Made by a program: the position numbers and the translations under genes. Below the pieces are notes generated by a model that saw nothing but the letters and a program-made list of their open reading frames with translations, had not been told where the DNA came from and searched no databases. Shown in pieces: positions 1 to 7,627 of a DNA stretch of 33,314 nucleotides. Position 1 is the stretch's first letter, and every line of letters begins with the position of its first letter. The DNA is from Robertmurraya sp. (GTDB lineage Bacteria; Bacillota; Bacilli; Bacillales; Cytobacillaceae): positions 1 to 33,314 of the forward strand of contig JANWJP010000115.1 of assembly GCA_025451895.1 (NCBI GenBank), in the 5' to 3' direction.

Positions 1-39
1 CCCGCGGAAAGCGAAGTGCCTGTAACGGAAATCAACAAC
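1..39. repeat. Right end of a probable dispersed Bacillus intergenic repeat
   Basis: The window opens with CCCGCGGAAAGCGAAGTGCC followed by a TGTAACGGAAATCAAC segment. From memory, this GCGGAAAGCGA...CGGAAATCAAC signature is the 3' arm of an imperfect palindromic element scattered between genes in Bacillus and Geobacillus genomes. Only the right end is present, so the pairing 5' arm cannot be checked here. The identification is recall plus inference; the sequence alone shows only a GC-rich start next to AT-rich DNA. Confidence 0.4.
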
Positions 40-57
40 CAAATTTAACAGAGCCAA

Positions 58-80
58 CTGAAAAAAACACTTTTTTTCAG
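58..80. terminator. A/T-rich hairpin with U-tract, possible terminator
   Basis: CTGAAAAAAA, a three-base CAC loop and TTTTTTTCAG form a perfect 10-bp inverted repeat. The stem is mostly A-T, so it is weak. It could end a transcript entering from the left of the window. No gene in the window is positioned to use it. Confidence 0.35.
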
Positions 81-416
81 TCAAGGGGGTAGTATGCCCA
101 ATTTTCCAGAGTTTGCAATAAAATTCCGGCTCGGGGGATTGGATCCTAATAATTTGTATTGGAAGCCATCAAATTTCAAGGAATTTTAGGTTTAAATAAA
201 CGATGCCGTAAGGCTATGAATATTTCAGGTGCATATATCTTTTGCAATATTATTGGCTGCCATAGGATTTTTAGCTGATTATTTCATGAGGTAGAACAAC
301 TGGGCATAAGAATGGTTTCATTTTTTTATTACTTTTTAAACCTTTTTCTCATTGGTGCAAGAGCCTTCTAATAACCTTTTTCCTTATCTATACAATGTCT
401 CCGCTTAATTAAGTTC
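81..416. other. Non-coding stretch, nothing recognised
   Basis: I see no recognisable gene here. A 21-codon frame at 229-294 on the plus strand starts with GTG, encodes a mostly hydrophobic peptide ending in a tyrosine-phenylalanine-methionine-arginine tail, and lacks a convincing ribosome site. I do not call it as a gene. Confidence 0.5.
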
Positions 417-758
417 TTACCTCCCGCCCTTTCCCCTTCGATATTCCTCAAGCCCTTGTCCCTCTTGGCTTTCTCCCTTTTTTTCCACTGGCTCTTGTCC
501 ACCCTCATGTAAATAAGCATCACCCTCTTTTGACGCTTTTTTCTCCTATTTTTTATCAGTTGGACAAAGGCAAAATGAAATTAAGTTGTTACCTGATTGA
601 TTTTCAGCTTTTTCCCCTACCTCCTTCCGTTTGACCGTTTCCCCCTCATTTTCGCTCCTGAATTGATTATGGATAATCACCCCTTCCCTTCGTTTAATTT
701 CCCTGCAACCCCCGTTTAATGGGTGATTCCAGCCCTTTTGTTCAGTTATTTCAGGCAT
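417..758 (-). pseudogene. Possible decayed small hydrophilic gene, interrupted by one TAG
   Basis: On the minus strand a frame beginning MPEITEQKGW runs 70 codons to a TAG at 546-548. The same frame then stays open for about 40 more codons, rich in Glu, Lys and Gly, to a TAA at 417-419. The strand is very purine-rich, which lowers the chance of stop codons and makes spurious frames likely. There is no good ribosome site, no recognised domain, and a bidirectional terminator lies just upstream at 761-807. It may be a degenerate gene or simply non-coding; I lean to the latter. Confidence 0.15.
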
Positions 759-760
759 AA

Positions 761-807
761 AAAAGAACCAGAGGGACGTACCATATGTACGCTATTCTGG
801 TTCTTTT
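761..807 (-). terminator. Terminator downstream of sodA
   Basis: AAAAGAACCAGA at 761-772 pairs perfectly with TCTGGTTCTTTT at 796-807, and an inner GTAC...GTAC extends the stem. Read on the minus strand it is followed by a run of six T, so it fits an intrinsic terminator for sodA transcripts, about 110 bases after the sodA stop. A shorter T-run also follows on the plus strand. Confidence 0.75.
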
Positions 808-873
808 CTTTGCTTGATTCTTTGTCTGCTCCCATATTTCTGCCAACTGAAAGTACAACTATTTTACAGCAGG

Positions 874-903
874 TAAATACTTATTTACATGGGTAAGTAT
901 TTA
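874..903. repeat. Perfect 10-bp inverted repeat just after sodA
   Basis: TAAATACTTA at 874-883 and TAAGTATTTA at 894-903 are exact reverse complements around a 10-base loop. The repeat starts 18 bases past the sodA stop. It is all A-T apart from one pair, so it is weak as a terminator; it may protect the 3' end of the mRNA or be incidental. Confidence 0.5.
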
Positions 904-920
904 ATTACAGGGAGACACAA

Positions 921-1529
921 TTATTTTGCTTCATTATAACGTTTTGCAACTTCATCCCAATTAACGATATTCCAAAATGCGCTGATATATTCAGGACGAC
1001 GGTTTTGATATTTCAAATAATAAGCATGCTCCCAAACATCCAACCCTAAAATCGGAGTTTTTCCTTCCATAAGAGGAGAGTCCTGATTTGGAGTGCTTGT
1101 TACTTCAAGCTCACCGTTGTTCACAACAAGCCATGCCCAGCCGGATCCGAAACGGGTTGTTGCCGCTTTCGTAAACTCTTCCTTAAAAGCCTCAAAGCTG
1201 CCAAACTTGTCGTTGATTGCCTGTGCTAATTCACCCTGAGGTTCTCCACCTCCGTTTGGAGAAAGCACAGTCCAAAATAATGAGTGATTTGCATGCCCTC
1301 CGCCATTATTTCTTACAGCCGTCCGGATAGACTCCGGCACCGCATCGAGGTCAGCAATCAATTCTTCAACAGATTTGGATGCCAACTCCTCGTTTCCAGC
1401 TACTGCATTGTTCAAATTTGTTACATAGGTGTTGTGGTGTTTCGTATGATGAATGTTCATTGTTTCCTTGTCAATATGAGGTTCAAGTGCATCATAGGGG
1501 TATGGAAGTTGTGGCAATTCATAAGCCAT
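921..1529 (-). CDS. sodA: Superoxide dismutase [Mn]
   Basis: This 202-residue protein converts superoxide to hydrogen peroxide and oxygen in the cytoplasm. It is full length for the bacterial Fe/Mn family. The metal ligands are visible as His27 (in MNIHH), His82 (in HANHSLFW), Asp164 and His168 (in the DVWEHAYY signature). Gly77 and a Gln at 149 in the PNQDSP segment are the pattern usual for manganese rather than iron enzymes. The ATG start follows AAGGAGGAATGAAAA, an ideal ribosome site. The gene stands alone, divergent from fnr, with a long inverted repeat in its leader at 1567-1617 and a terminator at 761-807. Pairing of an oxidative-stress enzyme with an oxygen sensor across one intergenic region is suggestive, but co-regulation is not shown. 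Confidence 0.98.
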   Translation of the reverse strand: MAYELPQLPYPYDALEPHIDKETMNIHHTKHHNTYVTNLNNAVAGNEELASKSVEELIADLDAVPESIRTAVRNNGGGHANHSLFWTVLSPNGGGEPQGELAQAINDKFGSFEAFKEEFTKAATTRFGSGWAWLVVNNGELEVTSTPNQDSPLMEGKTPILGLDVWEHAYYLKYQNRRPEYISAFWNIVNWDEVAKRYNEAK

Positions 1530-1566
1530 TTTTCATTCCTCCTTATGTAAGTTTAATAAAATTTAA

Positions 1567-1617
1567 ATTAGAAATATTATTATCTTCAAATAGTAATGAA
1601 TTTATAATATTTCTAAT
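1567..1617. promoter_or_regulatory. 14-bp perfect inverted repeat upstream of sodA, partly PerR/Fur-box-like
   Basis: ATTAGAAATATTAT (1567-1580) and ATAATATTTCTAAT (1604-1617) are exact reverse complements separated by 23 bases, in the 370-base sodA/fnr intergenic region and 38 bases from the sodA start. The right half, TTATAATATTTCTAA at 1602-1616, differs from the known PerR box TTATAATnATTATAA at two of 14 defined positions. Because the region is very AT-rich, such a match can arise by chance. The repeat could equally be an mRNA leader hairpin. Confidence 0.4.
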
Positions 1618-1838
1618 ATGTTTATATAAAGAATAACAAAAGCAAATATGTTATGCAAATAAAATGCTCTGCATATATTCAGCATGGACTTTATCCTTAA
1701 ACTTATACATAAAACAGGAAAAACCTTTCTCTTTTTAGTAAGTTTCGAAAATTTGTCAATTATGCCCGAATCCGCGCGGTATATGCGATTTAAGTCATAC
1801 CTTGAATCTTTCAGGGGACTGAGTGTTCGTACCCTGTA

Positions 1839-1867
1839 TTGACATCATTTCCACATTTATATTTAAT
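1839..1867 (+). promoter_or_regulatory. Sigma-A promoter of fnr
   Basis: TTGACA at 1839-1844, a 17-base spacer and TTTAAT at 1862-1867 match the sigma-A consensus at 11 of 12 positions. The predicted transcription start lies about 25 bases before the fnr start codon. I saw no TGTGA-N6-TCACA Fnr box in this promoter. Confidence 0.75.
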
Positions 1868-1899
1868 CAAAGTATAGAGATGAAAAGGGGTTGTCTACA

Positions 1900-2595
1900 T
1901 TGAAGGAGCTTAAAATTTCCCTGTACAGTTTACTGATTCAAGAATTTATTGACAAAGAGCCCATTCAAAAATTTAAAGCAGGAACGATTTTGTTTAACGA
2001 GAAAGAGACAGTAAAATACGTGTATATTTTAGTGGACGGAGCGGTATCGTTAGGCAGAGTTCATGTGAAGGGAAAGGAATTTATCCTGAAGATTTTAAAC
2101 GGAGAGGAACTGATCCTTGAATATCAGATATTCAAGGATCAGCCATTCTATTACTACTATGGTAAGACTTTTACTGATTGTGAAATGCTTCTCATAAAAA
2201 GAGAGGATTTCGAAGAATTTGTCAGAACAAATCCGGCAGCAAACAGTGCGTTGACTGCCTGGCTGAGCACCCGTTACTTAAAAGCGCAAATGAAATGTAT
2301 GGATCTGATTATGAACGGAAAAAAAGGCGGACTGTATTCCATTCTCATCCGTTTGTGCAATACTTACGGAGTGCCTGTAGAAGATGGCATCCTTATTGAT
2401 GTTCCATTGACACATCAGGAATTGGCCAATCTAACGTACGGAACAAGAGAGGTTGTACAAAGAATGCTTAAAGAGCTTCGCGAACTGGGTGTTGTCAGCT
2501 ATGAGCAGCAAAAACTCACAATCAGAGATTTAAATTATATACGCGAAGCTGTTGATTGTCAACGTTGCCCAATAGAAATTTGTGGAATTAATTGA
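1900..2595 (+). CDS. fnr: Fnr-type [4Fe-4S] anaerobic regulator (Crp/Fnr family)
   Basis: A 231-residue cytoplasmic regulator: an N-terminal cyclic-nucleotide-binding-type beta-barrel (about residues 20-115), a dimerisation helix (about 118-140) and a winged helix-turn-helix (about 165-212; recognition helix GTREVVQRML). The C-terminus carries Cys220, Cys223 and Cys228 (CQRCPIEIC), the spacing of the C-terminal cluster ligands of B. subtilis Fnr. Asp135, in MDLIMNGKKG, aligns with the aspartate fourth ligand reported there. The protein therefore very probably senses oxygen through a [4Fe-4S] cluster and activates anaerobic genes. TTG at 1900 is chosen because AAAAGGGG (1883-1890) lies nine bases upstream; the in-frame TTG at 1891 directly abuts that site. 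E. coli FNR differs by having N-terminal cysteines. Target genes are not in this window. Confidence 0.88.
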   Translation: MKELKISLYSLLIQEFIDKEPIQKFKAGTILFNEKETVKYVYILVDGAVSLGRVHVKGKEFILKILNGEELILEYQIFKDQPFYYYYGKTFTDCEMLLIKREDFEEFVRTNPAANSALTAWLSTRYLKAQMKCMDLIMNGKKGGLYSILIRLCNTYGVPVEDGILIDVPLTHQELANLTYGTREVVQRMLKELRELGVVSYEQQKLTIRDLNYIREAVDCQRCPIEICGIN

Positions 2596-2610
2596 CAAAA
2601 AAATAATTAA

Positions 2611-2640
2611 AAGACGGCCGCTTATTTAACAGGCCGTCTT
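2611..2640. terminator. Bidirectional terminator between fnr and the Na/Pi cotransporter gene
   Basis: AAGACGGCC (2611-2619) and GGCCGTCTT (2632-2640) form a 9-bp GC-rich stem. On the minus strand the stem is followed by TTAATTATTTTTTTG, and on the plus strand by CTGTTT and later a run of eight T. It sits between convergent genes and can serve both. Confidence 0.85.
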
Positions 2641-2699
2641 CTGTTTAGGTCTTGTTTTTTTTAAAAGGTTCCGTTGAAGGCAATCGGCAGTAGTACAAC

Positions 2700-4331
2700 T
2701 TAGTCCCTTTCCCCCAGTACAGCTTGAGCAATATTAACCGAATGATCACCGATTCTTTCCAAATTGCTGACAATATCAGCAAATACAATTCCTGCCTGTC
2801 CGGTACAGATTCCACTGTTTAAACGCGCTATATGCTGTTTACGCAGTTTTCTTTCCAATTTATCTATTTGTTCTTCTTTATCGAGAACATTTACAGCCAT
2901 TACCCTGTCACGGTTATCAAGAGATTTTACTGCATCTTCAACAGTAGAAATGGTTAAATTAAATATTTCTTCCAGTTCATCCATGGCTTGAATACTCAAT
3001 TTCACCTTGTTAACCTGCTGATATTCAACAAGTTCAATAATATTTTCAAAATGATCACCAATTCTTTCAAGATCCCGAATCGTATTAACCAGCATAGAAT
3101 GTTCCTTTGACTCTGCATCGGTTAAAGGGCGGGAAGATAAAGTAACGAGATAATCAGTGATTTTTTGATCCAAATTATTAATGGCATCCTCAATTTGATA
3201 GGCATGGTCTGCATGTTTTGCATTTCGGGATTTCAGGAAATTATAAGTCTCATTTAAGCCCATAATGGCGAATTGCCCCATTCTGACAACTTCCTCTTTG
3301 GCCTGGCCAAGAGCAATTGAAGCAGATCTTTGGATAAACACAGGATCGAGATGCTTCGGTTTAAAATCAAAGAGTACATCATCGCCCGGAATGATTTTTG
3401 TAACAATCCAGGCGAGCACTGCAATAAACGGAAACTGAATAATTGTATTTGTGATATTAAAAGCACCGTGGGCAAAAGCAATTGTCATTTGCGGATTTAA
3501 TGACAGGGTCGTTTGAAGCCAGCCGATAAAGAGGGTAAACGGCTGTATCAACAATAAGAAAATCGTTGTACCTAATAAATTAAAGAGAACATGAGTCGCC
3601 GCCGCTCTTCTTGCCGCCACTGAAGCCCCGATGGAAGCAAGGATCGCCGTAATTGTTGTCCCGATATTATCGCCAAATAAAACGGGGAGAGCCGCACCCA
3701 AGTCAACCAATCCTTCCCCGTATAAGCCTTGAAGAACTCCAATCGTTGCCGAGGAACTTTGAACAATCACTGTAAAAACAGTTCCGACAACTACGCCAAG
3801 TATCGGATTTGAACTTAACGTAACGGTTAACTCATGAAATGTATCTAACTCACGAAGAGGGGACATCCCGCTGCTCATTAATTCAAGCCCGAAAAAAAGC
3901 GCCCCGAAACCAAAAAATATTTGACCGGTATTTTGGACTTTCTTATTTTTAAAGAAAAAGATTAATAACGTTCCAAAAGCGAGAATAGGGAGAGCATATT
4001 CACCAAGATCTATTCCAATAAGAAACGCTGTCATCGTCGTTCCGATATTGGCCCCCATAATGACACCAATCGCTTGTCTCAGCGTCATAAAGCCTGCACT
4101 AACAAGACCTACCACAATAACGGTCGTTGCACTGCTTGATTGAATTAATCCCGTCACGACTATTCCTGTTAAAACCCCCATAAAAGGGTTTGTCGTAAAG
4201 CGATCAAGCAAATCCCGTAATTTATCTCCCGCTGACCGCTGCAAACCGTCTCCCATCTGCTTAATTCCATATAGAAATATTCCCAGTCCGCCAAGAAATT
4301 CAAAAATCATCTGCTGCACATTTATTTCCAA
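2700..4331 (-). CDS. Na+/phosphate cotransporter family protein (NptA/YjbB-like)
   Basis: A 543-residue membrane protein of the Na/Pi cotransporter (SLC34-related) family. Two QSSSAT repeats, at residues 64-69 and 191-196, are the family's inverted-repeat signature. Several hydrophobic segments fill residues 8-330, and a PhoU-like helical domain follows from about 345 to the end (two copies of an LERIGDH motif). It is expected to move phosphate across the membrane coupled to Na+. The start is a judgement: the frame is open further upstream, but homologues begin near MELNVQQM, and TTG at 4331 gives MEINVQQM with AGGGG 11 bases upstream. It is convergent with fnr. Upstream are TTACA repeats with an 11-base period (see 4452-4480), hinting at control by phosphate. 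Confidence 0.88.
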   Translation of the reverse strand: MEINVQQMIFEFLGGLGIFLYGIKQMGDGLQRSAGDKLRDLLDRFTTNPFMGVLTGIVVTGLIQSSSATTVIVVGLVSAGFMTLRQAIGVIMGANIGTTMTAFLIGIDLGEYALPILAFGTLLIFFFKNKKVQNTGQIFFGFGALFFGLELMSSGMSPLRELDTFHELTVTLSSNPILGVVVGTVFTVIVQSSSATIGVLQGLYGEGLVDLGAALPVLFGDNIGTTITAILASIGASVAARRAAATHVLFNLLGTTIFLLLIQPFTLFIGWLQTTLSLNPQMTIAFAHGAFNITNTIIQFPFIAVLAWIVTKIIPGDDVLFDFKPKHLDPVFIQRSASIALGQAKEEVVRMGQFAIMGLNETYNFLKSRNAKHADHAYQIEDAINNLDQKITDYLVTLSSRPLTDAESKEHSMLVNTIRDLERIGDHFENIIELVEYQQVNKVKLSIQAMDELEEIFNLTISTVEDAVKSLDNRDRVMAVNVLDKEEQIDKLERKLRKQHIARLNSGICTGQAGIVFADIVSNLERIGDHSVNIAQAVLGERD

Positions 4332-4451
4332 GTTCTGTTCAACCCCTAAAATGAATTTTCGACAGTTTCCTGCAAAAACCATTTCCATTATGAACGAAAT
4401 AATAAGAAATTGTAAATACATAATGGAGTAAATTAACAATACCTTTACAAT

Positions 4452-4480
4452 GATATAGTTTTATTACAATTTGATTACAA
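4452..4480 (-). promoter_or_regulatory. Candidate promoter with PhoP-like TTACA repeats before the Na/Pi gene
   Basis: Read on the minus strand, TTGTAA (4480-4475), a 17-base spacer and TATATC (4457-4452) make a moderate sigma-A promoter. On the plus strand ATTACA occurs at 4463-4468 and 4474-4479, an 11-base period like the repeats bound by PhoP in B. subtilis; another TTTACA lies at 4444-4449. Only two units are in register, so PhoP control is a guess. Confidence 0.3.
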
Positions 4481-4638
4481 AAAATAATCATTATAAACAG
4501 ATTCAATTGATTAAAAGTTGTTTTTTAAACTAATTAACAATATTCTCAAAAAGACATATTGTGAACCTTCCTGGTCTAAATCCGCAGATATCCGCATAAT
4601 TATTAATGAAGAAGAAAAAATTGCAGGGGGACAGGCCT

Positions 4639-4977
4639 GTGAAACGAATCTCCGCTTTTTTTGCACTGTTTTTGCTTTGTTATGCCATTTACTTTGACCT
4701 TAGCAAAGGGACGCTTACCCTGGTCAATGCCGATCATAAACAAATAAAAAAGGAAACTGCTTCAGAACAGGAAATCGAATATTTTACAATGCGCGTATAC
4801 AGTGGGGACACTCTTATATCCATTGTGGAAGCAAATTTAAACGCACCTCTCCCCGTTTCCATCGAAAAAGTCATTGACGATTTTAAAAATCTGAATGACG
4901 GCTTGCATCCCAAGGAAATGCAGATTGGACAAACATATAAATTTCCTGTTTACCAATCCGGCAGGGAAAATCAGTGA
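4639..4977 (+). CDS. yqfZ: YqfZ-like membrane-anchored protein with a LysM-like domain
   Basis: A 112-residue protein with an N-terminal hydrophobic segment (about residues 4-19) after two basic residues, consistent with a membrane anchor or signal peptide, then a charged linker and a LysM-like fold: YSGDTLISIVE near residues 66-76, and GQTYKFPVY near the end. LysM domains bind peptidoglycan, so an extracytoplasmic cell-wall role is likely. Its place just before ispG matches yqfZ of B. subtilis. GTG at 4639 is preferred because CAGGGGGA ends eight bases upstream; the in-frame ATG at 4606 would add a lysine-rich stretch and has no ribosome site. Its function is unknown in any organism I can recall. 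Confidence 0.75.
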   Translation: MKRISAFFALFLLCYAIYFDLSKGTLTLVNADHKQIKKETASEQEIEYFTMRVYSGDTLISIVEANLNAPLPVSIEKVIDDFKNLNDGLHPKEMQIGQTYKFPVYQSGRENQ

Positions 4978-4990
4978 ATTTGCAAGCTTC

Positions 4991-5020
4991 TTGTCAACTT
5001 CCGTCATTCATTGATACAAT
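4991..5020 (+). promoter_or_regulatory. Sigma-A promoter of ispG
   Basis: TTGTCA (4991-4996), an 18-base spacer and TACAAT (5015-5020) match consensus at 10 of 12 positions. It lies 14 bases after the yqfZ stop and about 60 bases before the ispG start, so ispG can be expressed independently of yqfZ. Confidence 0.65.
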
Positions 5021-5081
5021 AGCTTTGTGAAAAATTTTATTAAATTCTGTTGAATTTTTGTTTTAAAGGAGAGAACCACTG

Positions 5082-6167
5082 TTGAGTGAAATAATACACC
5101 GCACGAAAACACGCCCTGTAAAGGTCGGACCGTTGACGATCGGGGGAAACAATCAGCTGGCTATTCAAAGCATGACAACAACAAAAACCCATGATGTGGA
5201 AGCTACCGTTGCGCAAATCAAACGTCTCGAAGAAGCAGGCTGCCAAATTGTCCGTGTTGCCTGCCCTGATGAGAGAGCCGCAAATGCCATTGCGGATATT
5301 AAAAAAAGGATCAATATCCCTCTTGTCGCCGATATACATTTCGACTATAAACTGGCATTAAAAGCCATTGAAGGCGGCGTTGACAAAATCCGTCTAACCC
5401 CGGGAAATATTGGAAAACGCGATAAAGTGGAAGCAGTAGTCAAAGCGGCCAAAGAACGCGGAGTACCGATCAGAATCGGAGTAAATGCAGGTTCCTTGGA
5501 AAAACGCATCGTTGAAAAATACGGTTTTCCGACAGCAGACGGGATGGTTGAAAGCGCATTACATCACATAAAAATTCTTGAGGATCTTGATTTTCATGAT
5601 ATTATCGTGTCATTAAAAGCGTCAGACGTAAATCTGGCTATTGAAGCATATGAAAAAGCAGCCAGATCATTCAATTATCCACTTCATCTCGGGATAACCG
5701 AGTCAGGAACCCTTTTTGCCGGTACAATAAAAAGCGCCGCCGGTCTGGGAGCAATTTTAAGCAAAGGCATCGGAAACACATTGCGAATTTCACTCAGTGC
5801 CGATCCTGTGGAAGAGGTAAAAGTTGCAAGGGAACTGCTTAAATCATTCGGCCTTGCTTCCAATGCAGCGACATTAATTTCCTGCCCGACCTGCGGACGA
5901 ATCGAAATTGATTTAATCAGCATTGCCAATGAGGTCGAAGAGTACATCCAGACGATAAAAGCACCGATCAAGGTAGCGGTTCTCGGGTGCGCAGTAAACG
6001 GACCGGGTGAAGCCCGGGAAGCTGATATCGGCATTGCCGGAGCACGTGGGGAAGGTCTTCTTTTCCGCAAAGGAAAGATTATCCGGAAGGTTCCCGAAGA
6101 ATCAATGGTGGAAGAATTGAAAAAAGAAATCGACGCTCTTGCTGAAGAGTATTACAAAAATCAATAA
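5082..6167 (+). CDS. ispG: 4-hydroxy-3-methylbut-2-en-1-yl diphosphate synthase (flavodoxin)
   Basis: IspG (GcpE) performs the penultimate step of the MEP isoprenoid pathway, reductively converting 2-C-methyl-D-erythritol 2,4-cyclodiphosphate to HMBDP. The 361-residue protein has the two-domain layout of the bacterial enzyme: a TIM-barrel (about 1-250) and a C-terminal [4Fe-4S] domain. The cluster ligands are Cys268 and Cys271 (in SCPTCGR) and Cys303 (in GCAVNGPGE), spaced C-X2-C-X31-C; Glu310 of NGPGE is the expected fourth ligand. TTG at 5082 is eight bases after AAAGGAGAG. The pathway's last enzyme, ispH, is also in this window at 13783. A terminator shared with convergent yqfX follows. 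Confidence 0.97.
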   Translation: MSEIIHRTKTRPVKVGPLTIGGNNQLAIQSMTTTKTHDVEATVAQIKRLEEAGCQIVRVACPDERAANAIADIKKRINIPLVADIHFDYKLALKAIEGGVDKIRLTPGNIGKRDKVEAVVKAAKERGVPIRIGVNAGSLEKRIVEKYGFPTADGMVESALHHIKILEDLDFHDIIVSLKASDVNLAIEAYEKAARSFNYPLHLGITESGTLFAGTIKSAAGLGAILSKGIGNTLRISLSADPVEEVKVARELLKSFGLASNAATLISCPTCGRIEIDLISIANEVEEYIQTIKAPIKVAVLGCAVNGPGEAREADIGIAGARGEGLLFRKGKIIRKVPEESMVEELKKEIDALAEEYYKNQ

Positions 6168-6175
6168 CAGTCAAA

Positions 6176-6203
6176 AAAGGCTTGGCAATTCTGCCAAGCC
6201 TTT
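6176..6203. terminator. Bidirectional terminator between ispG and yqfX
   Basis: AAAGGCTTGGCA (6176-6187) and TGCCAAGCCTTT (6192-6203) are a perfect 12-bp stem with a 4-base loop. The minus-strand transcript has TTTTTT at its 3' side, ideal for yqfX; the plus-strand side has a shorter T-run for ispG. Confidence 0.9.
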
Positions 6204-6229
6204 CCTTCCCGTTGCTCCGTGCTGAAAAG

Positions 6230-6823
6230 TTAAAAAAACGGAGCGATTAATAATGATACTGCGAGTGAAACAATACCAATGCCAATTGCCCATGAACCAA
6301 GCCCGGTCGAACCTCTGGCCCTGGCAATAAAACCGAGGACTATTCCTGCCCCGCCAAAAAATACGGGCAAAACGAACAATGATAAAATCGATAATATGAT
6401 CGCTGCCAGCCCCACACCGGCAGCTCCTGCCGCTTTTTGTTCTGTCTCATCGTCTTCCCTGATTCGTCCCCGATCAATCGTGACAGGGGCTGCAATTTCA
6501 GCTGCGGTTTCCTCCCCGTAATCATAATTGGTTTGGACGGTATTCTCATTGCTGCTCCCTTGTTGTTTTTTTTCACCGGTGCCTGCGTTATATGCTGCAT
6601 CCGGTCCGCTGAACAAGTTATTGTTTTTGCTGTAATTTTCGGCATTCGTTCCGCCAAATAAGTTATTGCTGTTGCTGTAATACTTCATATTTGTATCAAT
6701 ATCCAGGTTATTATTGTTATGATATTTATTTTTCTTTTCGCTTTCACTCTCGGGCACAGCCCCATAGAACATATTACTGCTGCGGAAGGGGTCTGAACCT
6801 TTGTTCTGTTTTCTTTCTGCCAT
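6230..6823 (-). CDS. yqfX: YqfX-like membrane protein with Asn-rich repeat region
   Basis: A 197-residue protein of unknown function. The first 110 residues are hydrophilic and Asn-rich; the last 65 hold two to three membrane segments rich in Gly, Ala and Ile (DUF4190-like). The position between ispG and yqfW matches yqfX of B. subtilis, which from memory is shorter (about 130 residues), so the N-terminal part looks expanded. Three N-[LM]-F-x-G motifs occur at residues 17-21, 54-58 and 69-73, and the last two lie in 15-residue tandem units whose DNA is also similar (45-base period near 6613-6680). ATG at 6823 follows GAGGGAAAAAAG. Likely topology is cytoplasmic N-terminus with a membrane anchor, but this is inferred. 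Confidence 0.7.
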   Translation of the reverse strand: MAERKQNKGSDPFRSSNMFYGAVPESESEKKNKYHNNNNLDIDTNMKYYSNSNNLFGGTNAENYSKNNNLFSGPDAAYNAGTGEKKQQGSSNENTVQTNYDYGEETAAEIAAPVTIDRGRIREDDETEQKAAGAAGVGLAAIILSILSLFVLPVFFGGAGIVLGFIARARGSTGLGSWAIGIGIVSLAVSLLIAPFF

Positions 6824-7014
6824 CTTTTTTCCCTCGCTTTCTTAATGGGAGCATTCTTAGTGTTTGCCGTTTTATTTTGATTAAAAGTGTAAATGTCTGT
6901 CACTTCATCCCGGAACGGCAATCATGTGTAGACTGTCAGTATTTCTGCAAACGGCTTTAAGCATTCCATTTACTTTGATAAGATTAGAATTAGTATATAA
7001 AAAGGAGAATCAGC

Positions 7015-7590
7015 ATGAAAAAAAGGTTCGGTATAGATATAGACGGAACTGTTACCTGTCCCGCAACAATTGTTCCATATATAAACAGAGCTTTTGGCTT
7101 GAATTTAACTCTTAATGATGTAAAACAATATGATCTGTCACCGCTTGTTAATATCACGGACGAGGAATTTGCGAAATGGTGGCTTGAAAACGAGGCTGAA
7201 ATATATGCAAATTCGCCGATTGCCGAAGGAGCGCAAACAACATTATCAGAATGGGGAAAACAACACGAACTTTATTTTATCAGCGCCAGAAACACCCATC
7301 TTGTTGAACTGACAAAAAAATGGTTTAAAGAACATAACATCAAATATGACCATATTGAATTAACAGGCACCCATGATAAAGTGGAATCAGTCCAAAAATA
7401 CGGCGTCGATATCTTTCTTGAAGATAAACATGATAATGCCGTAATGATTCATGAGGAATGCGGAATACCCGTTCTGCTATTCGATACCCCCTATAACAGA
7501 GATCCTGTTCCCCGGGGAGTATTCAGAGTAAAAAACTGGTTTGAAGCAAAATTATGGGTCGATCAATGGCTGAAAGGAAATACGAAATAA
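7015..7590 (+). CDS. yqfW: Putative 5'(3')-deoxyribonucleotidase (HAD superfamily, YqfW-like)
   Basis: A 191-residue HAD-fold hydrolase. The catalytic motif I is DIDGT at residues 7-11, with Asp7 as the expected nucleophile and Asp9 as acid/base. Motif II is likely ISARN near residue 92, and the acidic LEDKHDNA segment near residue 136 fits motif IV. The family member in B. subtilis is annotated as a putative nucleotidase; the natural substrate is not established. ATG at 7015 follows AAAAGGAGAATCAGC. It is divergent from yqfX and convergent with zur, with which it shares the terminator at 7601-7627. Confidence 0.85.
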   Translation: MKKRFGIDIDGTVTCPATIVPYINRAFGLNLTLNDVKQYDLSPLVNITDEEFAKWWLENEAEIYANSPIAEGAQTTLSEWGKQHELYFISARNTHLVELTKKWFKEHNIKYDHIELTGTHDKVESVQKYGVDIFLEDKHDNAVMIHEECGIPVLLFDTPYNRDPVPRGVFRVKNWFEAKLWVDQWLKGNTK

Positions 7591-7600
7591 AAAAGATATA

Positions 7601-7627
7601 AAAAAACGGCTTTTTAAGCCGTTTTTT
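7601..7627. terminator. Bidirectional terminator between yqfW and zur
   Basis: AAAAAACGGCTT (7601-7612) and AAGCCGTTTTTT (7616-7627) form a 12-bp stem with a three-base loop. Both strands end in runs of T. The stem overlaps the zur stop codon by two bases, so zur translation runs right up to the hairpin. Confidence 0.9.

Noticed and set aside
229-294. 21-codon hydrophobic frame starting with GTG on the plus strand
   Set aside because: No convincing ribosome site and no recognisable family; short hydrophobic frames are common in AT-rich DNA.
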